From Ottelia alismoides (Eukaryota > Streptophyta > Magnoliopsida > Alismatales > Hydrocharitaceae), in NCBI GenBank assembly GCA_037367405.1, contig JAZKJV010000608.1:62001-126000 (forward strand): a stretch of 64,000 bases of DNA, read 5' to 3'. The notes below the pieces were generated by a model. The model saw only the letters and a program-made list of their open reading frames with translations. It was not told the origin of the DNA and searched no databases. This document shows, in pieces, positions 44,310 through 55,423 of the stretch. Position 1 is the first letter of the stretch; each line of letters starts with the position of its first letter. Made by a program: the position numbers and the translations under genes.

Positions 44310-45673
44310 AGCACCCTGAGGAGTCTGAGCAGATTGATCCCATTCGAGATACCTTCCCAGATGAGGCGATCCTTGCTATCGCCTCACTCCCATGGTACGC
44401 CGATATTGTGAACTTTCTCGTTGCTGGGAAAGTCCCACAAGATTGGCCCAGGCAGAGGCTTGAGACCTTTCTTACGAAGGGTTAGTCCTACCATTGGGAG
44501 GATCCCATCCTTTACCATGAAGGAGGGGATAGCGTCTGGCGTCGGTGTATTCCTCAGGAGGAACACCATAGCGTCCTCACTTACTGCCACAAGCTTGAGG
44601 CAGGAGGACATCATTCTGGGAGGAGAACGGCACAAAAAGTGCTCCAATCCGGCTTGTGGTGGCCTACCCTCTTCAAGGACTCCGATGAGTTCGTGAAGAG
44701 GTGTACTGACTGTCAGAGGATGGGCACTTGTAGACAGCGTGATATGATGCCTATGCAGCCCATTCACTTCTGTGAGGTTTTTGACGCATGGGGCATCGAT
44801 TTCATGGGTCCATTCCCTAAGAGTCAGGGATTTGAGTACATTCTGTTGGCCGTGGATTATGTTAGTCGTTGGGTTGAGGCTATCCCCACCCGAGCCGCTG
44901 ATGCGAGGACAGTTTGCAGATTTTTGAGGAAGCACATCATCACGCGATTCGGGGTTCCACGAGTTTTGATTTCTGATGGGGGGTCTCATTTCATCAACGA
45001 CCAGGTGAAGGCCTTTGCTAGCGAGTTCGGTATAGACCATCGTGTTGCTACACCATACCATCCACAGACGAATGGTCTAGCCGAGGAGTCGAATAGGGAG
45101 ATCAAGACTATATTGCAGAAAGTCGTCCGCCCTGACTGAAAGGATTGGTCATAGCTTTTGGACTCGGTCTTGTGGGCATATAGGACGTCTTTCAAGACAC
45201 CATTGGGCACATCTCCCTTTCGCCTCGTATATGACAAGCCGTGCCATTTACCTGTTGAGCTGAGGCACAAGTCACTTTGGGCTGTTACAGATATTCTTAT
45301 GGATCCAGATGGTATGGGAGACCAGAGGAGGGCAGAGTTAGCAGCCCTGGAGGAGCTTAGAGATACATCGTTCTCAAACAGCCTACAGTATAAGGAGAGA
45401 GTGAAGGAGTGGCATGATTCTCATATCAGCCACAAGCATTTTGAGATTGGACAGAGAGTGTGGCTGTTTGATGCGAGGCTACGTTTATTTCCAGGGAAGC
45501 TACAGAGCAAATGGAAGGGACCCTACTTAGTCAGAAAGGTACACGACAACAGTAGCATTGATATATCCGAGTTGTCTTCTGAGAGTACCTTTAGAGTGAA
45601 CGGCCAGCGGCTCAAGCCATTTCTAGATCATGAGTCGCGGGTCGCTGATCTTGCCCCGATTCATTTCGCGTGA
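44310..45673 (+). pseudogene. pol: Element B integrase, broken by stops
   Basis: The zinc region (44560-44735: CHKLEAGGHHSG, CTDCQRM) follows a TAG at 44483. The catalytic core has Asp at 44798, Asp at 44975 and Glu at 45083, the last two spaced by 35 residues. TGA at 45137 and TAG at 45152 then interrupt a frame that otherwise continues to 45673 (GQRVWLFDARLRLFPGKL). There is no chromodomain, which agrees with the Athila lineage. The stops look like single transitions. Confidence 0.85.
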
Positions 45674-45805
45674 GAGGTGGTCTTTGACTCACATCTAATG
45701 CATCTCACGCCTGAGTTTCACCGTTTCTCCGCCTTGTATAGATCCAGATGTCTATATCACTACATTCTTTAGTCCCACATCCCTTTCTTCATCTTGTGAT
45801 TATGC

Positions 45806-46161
45806 TATACTTAGGGTGCACTTTACCCTAAGTATAGGGGGGATGTGAGACCTTCGGGTGTTTCTTTTGTTTCTGTCTGCCCCTGTTCTTGCTGCCTATA
45901 CTTAGGGATATCTTACCCTAAGTATAGGGGGGTAGACCCTGTACATTCTCCACTCGGTTCTCCCTTAGTGTACAGCCTGCTTTACTTAGGATTACTTGAT
46001 CCTAAGTATAGGGAGAAGACCCGAGCTTCTTTTGACTTCTTTATTTCATTCATTCGTCTTTGTATATAGCCTCTCTTTTCACTTCTCTATACCTAGCACG
46101 AGTTATGTCTTCTTCATCGCTCTTGACTTTGAGGACATCGTTCGAGCTAAGTATAGGGGGG
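45806..46161 (+). repeat. Hairpin / PPT-like motif array, element B
   Basis: It is equivalent to the array in element A. TATACTTAGGGT (45806) pairs perfectly with ACCCTAAGTATA (45825). TATACTTAGGG (45897) pairs with CCCTAAGTATA (45916). TACTTAGGAT (45983) pairs with ATCCTAAGTA (45999). TATACCTAGC (46088) pairs with GCTAAGTATA (46146). Each is followed by a G-run, weakest in the third (GGGAGAAG). Confidence 0.75.
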
Positions 46162-47760
46162 TGTGTATATATTTCATATATACTTTAGCCATAACTTGTA
46201 CTTTGTGTGAGTGTGTTAATAAATAAAATGGCTAAAAACCTAAAAATCACAAAAAATTAAAAAATTTTCATGTACATAAACATTCTTTTATTTGCACATA
46301 CATAGCTAGTGTACAAACTATTTTTGTAAAAATGTTTTCAAAAATCTTTTGTGTAAAGCTTGTGTAAATATTTTTGTATCAAAATTATGTATATAATACA
46401 AATTTTTTCCAAAATGTTTTGAAAATCAAAAGTTTGCAAAAATCTTGTGTAAATGTGTGTAAATATCTTTTTGCAAAACTTGCACTTCATGCATCATCCA
46501 TTCATGATTTCGAAACATTTTTCAAAAATTTTGCATGATTGTAAAACTTTGTGTAAATAGCATCTTTTGTACATATGTATATAGCTTTTCTAGATGATAG
46601 TTGACATTTAAGCTAGCCTGGAAGCAAATTGAGAAATGGAGCTTGATTAAGATCTTAATCCACCTAACTTCTAAAAGGAACCTTATAGGACTTAGGTTTA
46701 AGGCTTTTCAGGTCCACGGTGACTTAATTCTTTGAGTCCACTAGGCTATGATCACATGTCATCTCAATGAGCCTAAGTAGAGCACTTAACAACAACACAT
46801 GACTCATATAGACAATGACTTTACTTGGACACCAGCACTATGCACCGAGCTCTCTACGGATGAGGTGGTGAGGAGACAGTCTTCCTTGACTTGGGGTAGC
46901 ATATGAGGGTAGTACTTCTAGGCGGAACCTCTCTTCTTCTTTTAGTGAAGGAAGTGCGTCTCAACTTGGTCTGGTTGCCATGAGGTCTAACGACGGGAGT
47001 TGTGGGTTGCAATAAAGCTTCAAAAGAGGGATAGTCTACTAGCTCAAGAGGAAAAACTCCTTGTATATATGCTGCACATGTATATGTTGTACAGATGCAC
47101 TTGAAAAAAAATGTGCAAAAAGAAAATAACTCCAAAAAATGGTGGGTCTGATAGAAAATGATAATCCCACCGGAGTATGTATATAGAGTGCAATAAGCAA
47201 AGCTTGAGTTTCATGATCCACCTGATGTAGCTTGCAGCAGGGAGACTTGGCTACACTGGTCAAGCTCCCAAGGGTACTTGGCTACACTGGCCTTGACCCA
47301 TTCTCTTCTTCCTCCTCTTCTTGAGTCGGTTGAACTTGAACTTAGAAGGGAATACCCCACTCCTCGAGGAAAGAGTGGCCAGATTGAGGTCATAGAGTTA
47401 CCTTGTTGGGGAAGGTTGTCAAGTTGCCATTTCTGAGGTGGAGAGCTTAGACTTCACATTCACAGGACAAGAAAAGATTCATGGTCTTCAGGGTTTGTGA
47501 TTGATGACTTATTCTGATCTGGAGCATTGAGGAGTCTTAACTATAGATTAGTGGAACTTAGAGGCTGTTGAGTTTTAGACTTAAGTCCAAATAAGGTTCC
47601 TACACATTAATAATCCAAAGATCTGATCGAGCTCCATACCTTAATTTAATGAAGGCAAGTTTAATAATCAACCTTGATCCGTGTACATTCTCTTTTTCTT
47701 TTTCGTTCTTTCTTTTTCACTTCTTTTTCAAATAAGTGTTTGCTAAGGGACTAGCAAAGT
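46162..47760 (+). other. Element B 3' non-coding region
   Basis: Bases 46240-46600 are rich in GTGTAAAT/TTTTCAAAA words like the equivalent part of A. Bases 46850-47480 align with 33620-34240 of A. TTGGCTACACTGG occurs twice (about 47247 and 47278). No env-like frame is present. Confidence 0.6.
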
Positions 47761-47774
47761 TAAGTATAGGGGGG
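47761..47774 (+). other. Polypurine tract, element B
   Basis: TAAGTATAGGGGGG lies directly before the 3' LTR and is nearly the same as the tract of element A. Confidence 0.8.
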
Positions 47775-50700
47775 TGATGAATACTCATTCATCACTCTTT
47801 ATTCTTATATTTTAGCTACAAAAACCTTTGCAAATGCATGTAGATATATGTAAATACAAATAATTACCAAAAGCATGCATTGTGTAAAAACCTATAATTA
47901 GCATGTTTTGTGCAAAAATAAAAGAATAAAGATCAAAAAGAAAAAGAGGGAAATATTTATAATAAATATTGAGCAACCCAACCCAAGGGAGGGCTCAGCA
48001 TGGGCCTGACCGCATAAAAGCCAAAGTAGAGGGAGATAGGGGCTCATGTGTGTGAATATTTATGTAAATAAAATAAAAGTATTTTCCTCACAAAAATAGG
48101 CTTGTAAATATTTGTAAATAGTTCTAAAGATAAAAACAAAAGAAAAATTTTAAAAAAAATTAAAAAGAAAACAAAAACACCACTTGTATATTCACCTTGT
48201 ATATAGACCATCCACCTATTTATTTAAGCCTTATAAATAAATAAAATTAATTTTTATAATTTTTGTAAATATTCTATGTTATATAATGTAAATAAATAAA
48301 ATAAAAACAATTATAACCAAAACAAAATAAAAATAACAAATTAAAAACATAAAAAGATATTGTATATATACCTATATAGGAACCTACTATGTACATACCC
48401 TATCTTTATTTCTAAAAATTAATTAAAAATCACTAAAAAATAGAAAAAATAAAAATAAAAATATTTTATGTTTTGACTTTTTAATAATTCGGCCATTTGG
48501 TATTTCTAATTGAATTTATAAATCTTTTCCACGTGGCATGTTCCTATTGGGCCAGGGGAGTGTTGACCGCCCGGTCAACTCCCCCCAGGACCGCCCCGTC
48601 TCGGATCCGTGCCCGCAACCCGATTTCTCGCCATTTCGCACACTTGATCCGACTCCTGAATCCGTTAACCCCGGGCTCTAATCCGAGCTTGATCATCCCT
48701 GATCCACGCCCGGGGTGGATTTTGGGGATCCGCACACTGAGCTACTCGCCCGACCTCCCGATAGCCGGACCCCTAGGAGTATATAGTCCCAGCTCCGCCA
48801 CCTTCATTTGCATCTTTGGCCATTCGATTCCACCCCCTGTGAGCTCCGGTGTGTGCGTGAGAGTGACAGCTCACTGCCCGTGTTGTTGAAGCGAGGAGAG
48901 GGACCGGATTCCATCGATCCGGCGAGCTTCGCCACCATTGCTCCGCCACCAGCAGGAGCTCGAGGCTCGGAGGGAGACGCTCCTCGAGGCGAAGACCCAG
49001 AGCATCCTTAGCTCTTCCCTAGTCTCATCAGCCACCCAGGTATCCCCATCGCTCGTTCTTTTCCTTTTATTTCTAGTTACCCCCAAATCGCCGCTCCGCC
49101 GTGTTACTCCGATTCCGACCATTCCATAGCTAGATTCGATCATCGGAATCCACAGTCATCTTCGCCTTTCTCCTACGCGCCTTCTCCATCCCTCCATCCA
49201 ACCCAGCTCGCACAGGAGCTGGGATTCGAGCTCCACCGTCCTCCATTCGCCGGAGCTCGCCCACGTCGACCCATCGTTCACCGTCACCCCGCCTAACCGG
49301 GTCGAGGCAGTTTGCCCTCGACCCGCGAGCCTCTTGGATTGTTTTGCAGGTTCAAAGAAGGACGTCTGAGGTCCTTCGACATCGAGCCAGGAGCTTCGCC
49401 TCCGCCGACCTCGCCCGAGCCCCAGAGCTCGGCTGGGTCATCGGAGGACACCAGCAGCTGCGGGACATCATCGCGGAGCTTCTCCGACCTTCACGAGCAG
49501 CAGGGGAGGTCCACAGCGCACGCACGAGGCCGGCGAACTTCGCCGGCCAACTGTTCTTCCGGTATCTTCCCCGACCGTCCGATCATCGTCGACCTCCAGT
49601 TTTCATCTGGGTCGTTCATTCCCGGAGGAGCAGTTACCGTTAGATCTTGGGGACGAGTGATCGTGACCGCCCGCTGCGCTTCGTCGTTGATCACTCCACG
49701 TGGCACCCATCTGGCGGAGCATCTTAATAAAGGGTAATTTACCCTTAGGCCCTTCTGTTTATTTCATTTCGCATTTAGTCCTGTAATTAGTTAGTATAGT
49801 TGTTTAGTTTTTGGGATTATTGCATAGAGGACCCCGTACTCTGCTGAGTTTGCATTTATTCCCATGTGCGTTGTATGACACGTGCATCGACACGTGCTTT
49901 TTGGCTATTTTGCATCCTATGCCCCTGTAGTTCTGACTGTTAATGAATGAATGAAAGTTTGTGTTTATTTGCATTTATACCCCTGTGTATTTTAATTGAG
50001 CATGTGCGTTTAATTTTGGGTTATTTGCAGATAAGCCCCTGGGCTTTTGGTACCTGTTACCAAAAGGCCCTCGGAACTTATCTTTCTTACATTTGGGTCC
50101 CTGAGTGCCCCAGGCACGTGCGTAGCACGTGTTTTGCTGGGTTAATTGCACCAGACCCCCCAGAACTTTTGGGTATTTGCACTTTGGTCCCTGTGCACCG
50201 TGCCCCCTCTTTCTTTTTGAATAAAATAGCAAATTATCTCCAAATCCAACAAAAATTGGAAACATGGCTGCTGCCATAGTGTAATATTTTTTAGGATTTT
50301 TTAGAACATTTTTGTTTTCATTTGATTTTTTTAAAAATTCAAAAACCTCCAATTTCGCTATTGTCTAACTTTAAAACCCCCAAAAAAATATTAAATATCA
50401 TTTAAAAATTCCAAAAAAATGTCTACTTTCTTTTTTGTTGTGTTTGATTTTCTAGCCAATTTTGGCTATTTTCCATTACTGAAAACCACTAAAAATTAAA
50501 AAACCCTTAAAATCTTATAAAAAATCTAATAATTAAACCAAAAATCCAAAAATAATAAAATAGGTGCCTAAATTTTCCTTGTTTTATTCTCTTTACAGGA
50601 AAAGTACCTCCCAGCTAATTTGGGGCCTTTAGATATTTTATCTAGGTCCTTTTAGCTTGGCTGGACAGTATCTTACATTTCAGCCACTGTTTAATTTTTA

Positions 50701-51155
50701 GAAAATTAAATAAATATCAGAAAATTCTCAAAAATTCACCAAAAACATTAAAAATCATAAAACACATAAAAATATTTTTGTTAGAATTTTTGGTTGATTT
50801 TTAGTGTATTTAATAATTTGTTGAAGTGTATAGTTCCTGAGCTTTTATTATTTTCTTATCACATTAAAAATCCAAAAAAATATATATAAAATTATTAAAA
50901 ACCACCAAAAAGATTTTATTCTCTTATTTTATTTCCTTTTTGACTACTTCGTAGGCCGCAAGGCCAATCCGTGCTCCTTGTGTTCGACACTGGTCGCTAT
51001 ACCAGGTTAAAATAATAGCAGGACCGCTTTTGTGCTTTGAGTGATTTTTATCTATATTAGTGGTTCATTTTTCTTGATTGAGCACACTTGATCGCGTGGG
51101 TCGCAACGACCGATATAGCTCCTATACCCTAGCCCTCGTTAGAGACCGCTCATCA
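47775..51155 (+). repeat. Element B 3' LTR
   Basis: It has the same length as the 5' copy (3381 bp) and the same ends. Examples of differences are a T/C change 24 bases in and several G/A changes in the GC-rich block. It is followed by CTCAC, the right target duplication, and then by Tekay pol sequence. Confidence 0.9.
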
Positions 51156-53170
51156 CTCACCCAGTTGACTAAGAAGGAGATACCATATACTTGGTTAGAA
51201 AAGTGTGAGAACAACTTCCAGACACTGAAGGAGAGGCTTACTACAGCTCCTATTTTGACAATCCCATCGGGTACAGACGGATTCACGGTTTACACCAATG
51301 CTTCAAATGAGGGATTAGGTGCAGTTTTGATGCAATATGGTAAGGTTGTTGCATATGGATCTCGACAGTTGAAGCTGCATGAGAAAAATTACCCGACCCA
51401 TGACATGGAATTAGCAGCAGTTGTCTTCACTCTTAAAATGTAGAGATACTATCTTTATGAGGTTGCGTTTGAAATCTTTACAGATCACAAGAGTCTCAAG
51501 CATCTTTTTGATCAAAAGGAACTCAATATGAGGTAAAGGAGATGGATGGAGCTTTTAAAGGATTATGAGTGCATCATCTCTTACCATCCTGGTAAGGCGA
51601 ATGTGGTTGCTGATGCACTCAGTCGTAGGCCCCGGTCAAATGAATCGCATCCTCAGTTTAAAGCATGGGATCTTCTTACAGCTTTCAGCGATTGGCATCC
51701 ATTTCAGAGTAGTCGAGAAATAGTCATAGTTCCATCCCCTTCACGCCCAGAGTTAGTTGAGCGAATCATCTAGGGGAAACATGCAGACATGAGTATGCAG
51801 AGATTCAAAGAGAAGGCTATTGCAGGAACCTTAGTTGGCTTTTCTTATCAAGATGGTGTGCTACAAAATGGGAATCGATTGTGTGTCCCGGCAGATGTAC
51901 AATTGAGGGAAGAGATCATGTGTGAAGCACATAGCTCATGTTTATCGATACATCTTGGAGACATCAAGATGTATAAGGATTTTAAAAAAGAATTTTTGGT
52001 GGATGAAAATGAGAAGAGATGTGGCCAAGTTTGCGGTAAAATGCCTGACGTGTGAACAAATTAAGGTTGAGCATAAGAGGCCACCTGGACTTTAGCAATC
52101 CCTTCCTATTCCTGAATGGAAGTGGGAGGGTATATCTATGAACTTTGTGACGGGACTTCCTAAGACCACTAGTAGTCATGATGCCATCTAGGTCGTGGTT
52201 GATAGGCTTACTAAGCCATCACATTTCATACCTGTGAGTATGGCATGTACTCCCTTACAGCTTGCAGTGATCCTTATTAAGGAGATTGTCAGACTTCATG
52301 GGTTGTCGAAGCAGATTGTATCTGATCGTGATCCAAGGATTACCTCTCACTACTGAAGAGAATTCATGAGTTCTTTAGAAGTACAACTATGCCTCGGTTC
52401 TGCTTACTATCCACAGACCGACGGACAATCTGAGAGAACGATTCAGACACTAGAGGATCTTCTTCGAGCATGCGTGCTGGAGTGGAAAGGGTCATAGAAG
52501 GACCATTTGTCGTTAGCAGATTTTACATACAATAACAGTTACCATGCCAGCATAGGCATGGCTCCTTTTGAAGCGTTGTACGGAAGGCGGTGTTCTACAC
52601 CTCTGAGTTGGCAGGAGGTTGGACATAACCTTTTACATAAGGTAGAGTGCTTGGAGGAGACTTCTAAGGCAATCAAGATAGCCTGAGAAAAATTACTTGT
52701 TGCACAGAGTAGATAAAAGAGCTATAGCGATAAACGACACACTAATCTTAGCTTTGAGGTTGGAGATTTTGTCTTCTTGAGAGTTTCTCCCATGAAGGGA
52801 GTTTAACGGTTTGGAGCAAAGGGAAAATTAGCACCACGGTTTGTCGAACCTTTTGATATTCTCGACAAGATTGGTAAAGTTGCAAACATGATAGCACTTC
52901 CTCCTTACCTTGCTGGTGTGCATGACGTTTTTCATATCTCCAACTTGAGAAAATATGTGCATGATCCATCGCATGTGATTAATTATTATGATCTTCATGT
53001 GGATACTGACCTGAGTTATCCGGAGAAACCTGTTCGGATCATCGATCATTCAGTGAAGAAGTTGAGGCAGAAGGAGATATCTTTGGTGAAGGTCCTTTAG
53101 CAACGACACAACTCCGAGGAGGCCATCTCAGAAACCGAGGCGGACATACGACGTGACTATCCACACCTTT
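51156..53170 (+). pseudogene. pol: Tekay RT end, RNase H, integrase and chromodomain-like end, decayed
   Basis: Tekay pol resumes at 51156 ([13 protein letters not shown]). RNase H is at about 51270-51620 ([36 protein letters not shown]). The integrase zinc region is near 51930-52080. The first catalytic Asp is replaced by Asn (AAC at 52141), the second Asp is at 52324 and the Glu at 52432. The chromodomain-like end is at about 53020-53170 (KPVRIIDHSVKKLRQKEI then DIRRDYPHLFEG). Stops occur at 51441, 51535, 51771, about 52094, 52190, 52356, 52496, 52683, 52713, 52804 and 53098, mostly where the family has Trp, Gln or Arg. It is inactive. Confidence 0.85.
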
Positions 53171-53312
53171 TTGAAGGTAATCTATAATCTATAATTTTAT
53201 CTTTTAAGGTTATTATCGTGTGATTGATAGGGTCCAACCTTTTAAGGTTGTTATGTTACACCTTTTTGCATCCTAAGTCTCGGGGACGAGACTGAATTTA
53301 AGGTTGTTATGA

Positions 53313-55423
53313 TGTAACACCCCATGAATTTCAGCTTTTTTCAAAGTCATAAAACCTATTCAATATTATACTCAAAAGAATCGTTTCGTCGCAAGCTTTC
53401 CAACGAGTCTGAAAATGCATGATTCCGAATTCGGATGTTGGAGATATGCATGTTTTAGTGAAGGGGGGTCATGGATATTGAGGGATTTAATGGTTACGGA
53501 TTATGAATAATTAATTTCAGATTAGGACTGTTTTAGGGATCCTAAAACTAGGGTTTTATCGTCAACTATGTAAAGACCCACACCCTTCATCTCCCCTCAT
53601 TGGCACTCTTTTCCAAATCCTAATCGATCCTTTTCTTCCTCCCCTATTCTTTCTCGTATCTCATTTTCCCTCTCCTCCAGGGAACCAAAGGGAAAATGTT
53701 GCCAACTCCGTAGTTTCATGACAACGAGAAAAGGAGCACGTAAGGGAAAAGCACATCTCTCATCGGACCCTTGATCGAGTGTTCAGACACGTGGATCAAA
53801 GGCGTGCATGAGCATAGGTAATGGATCCTCGAACTTATCTTATTATTCGTTTTATCCACGATTTTGAATTGAAGATTGTGGATTTGAGGTTGCATGTCCA
53901 TTTTTTATCCTACCTCAGGGATCTTCTATTGTTGTTGGTGGCCTTGAAATCTCATCTTAATCATCGTAAACACTATTTGTCTTCCCTGGATATATACGGT
54001 TTTGAGATCTTAAATCCGGAATTAAGAGGTCGAGCGTATCAAGAAGTTTTCCTTCATCTTCTCAAATCTATAGTATGATATCTTTTATTCTTTTTAGCAT
54101 GATAGATCTTACGGTTGTGGATAGTTTGGGATGTGATGATTATTTTTTCTTGTTGTTATATATTTAAGATGTGCCCTACGGATGTTACTGATCAAGTTAA
54201 TAGCTATCACTTTTAAGGGAAATGTTAGATTTTGAGGTAAAGATTTTCATTATTCCGGAGAAGGGAATCCATGATTTTAATAAGGTTCATATGAAATTAG
54301 AGAGGTTTGAGTCTTTAGTTAGTTTTCATGGGTGAGGATAATCAACAAGAAATTAGGACCGAGTCTTGTGAATGAGATTTAACAAGGTGGTGTGGGGTTT
54401 TTCCGTTTCATGTTCCAGCATATCGGATTTTATTTTTAGCTTACGGAATTACTAAATGAATCATAAGAGGTCTGATGGTAGAATTTATATTATAAATGAA
54501 TGTGAGGATATACATATTATACTTCTGAACAACAAGTGATTCAGGGAAATGAAATTTCTGAAGTACACATTATGGGTTAGAAATACGATCTCCCTCTTTA
54601 TGCTTAAGCATATAAGAAGTAAATGCATGGAGACAAGAATAAAGGAGGGTAGTCTTGATTTTCCACGTACTCCAGATCTGTGAGTAATCAAGTGTTGTTC
54701 CTTCTTTCATACTTCATAGTAATCCAAAGTGGGTCTGGTCCTTTCTCATGTTCGTCCGAGTCAGCAAATGATCAACAAGTATATAATGATCGTGGGGATC
54801 TAAACTTTTATTTAATGTGTTTTTATTTTGAGATACATCTGTATTATAGAAGGAGGCTTATGTGTATGATGCAAAATATCAAAGGATCTTGGACCTTGTG
54901 ATAGAAGGAGCATTGCTAATTCTTTAGTCACGTATATGGTTAAAGGGTACCATATCACTAATGTAGTTGGAGGGCTAATCATATGGTAGGAATGGCTGCA
55001 AGTACATATCTTTTATAATATGTGGTGCATGGTACCTTTAGACCTGTGTTAGTGTCAAGTTGAGATTATTGATAGTTGAGTTACTCCCAGAATGAGTTGT
55101 GATTCTGTGGTCATAAATATTATTGTTTTGGTTCCCTATTAATGCAGCTCTTGACTTTTTCCCAACTTACTTCTTGAGTAAAATATCACATACATTATAA
55201 GGGATAAAAAATTAAGAACTACAAGGTGGGTGCACTCCCTTGTAGTCTGGCTGAACCGACAGTGAATCACCCCCACTCAAGAGGCATCACAGAGTGGGAT
55301 GGTGGTAGGTACTCTGGTGGAATTGAGGTGGATGCACACGTGCATTGCACCATACGGATTCGTTTTTGTTATAATTTTTCATAGGGAGCAAGCGAGACTC
55401 CTCCGACAGACTCGATTGACAGA
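53313..55423 (+). repeat. Tekay element 3' LTR, truncated in window
   Basis: It starts TGTAACACCCC and aligns with 4986-7093 of the 5' LTR. It stops at GACAGA, where the Copia LTR begins. The preceding CTCGGGGACGAGACTG is a decayed form of the family's purine-rich end region. Confidence 0.85.

Larger units (their letters stand above)
14126..51155 (+). mobile_element. Athila-like Ty3/gypsy element B (nested, decayed)
   Basis: It has two 3381-bp LTRs (14126-17506, 47775-51155), a tRNA-Asp primer site, gag-pol without a chromodomain, and a polypurine tract. Flanks are CTCGC (14121-14125) and CTCAC (51156-51160), a 5-bp duplication with one transition. It is inserted in the RT of the Tekay element. 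Element A (18795-38650) sits in its leader, 1.3 kb after the primer site. Without A it is about 17.2 kb. Gag-pol carries several stops and frameshifts. Confidence 0.9.
4986..55423 (+). mobile_element. Ty3/gypsy Tekay/Del chromovirus, broken and nested
   Basis: This is the outermost retrotransposon: 5' LTR 4986-7798, decayed tRNA-Met primer site, gag, protease, RT, RNase H, integrase and a C-terminal chromodomain-like region, then 3' LTR from 53313. Domain order and motifs are those of Tekay/Del chromoviruses. The body is interrupted by a solo LTR at 8133-11728 and element B at 14126-51155. The 3' LTR is cut by a Copia element after 55423, so about 700 bp of it lie outside the window. The many stops show it cannot make protein. 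Confidence 0.85.
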
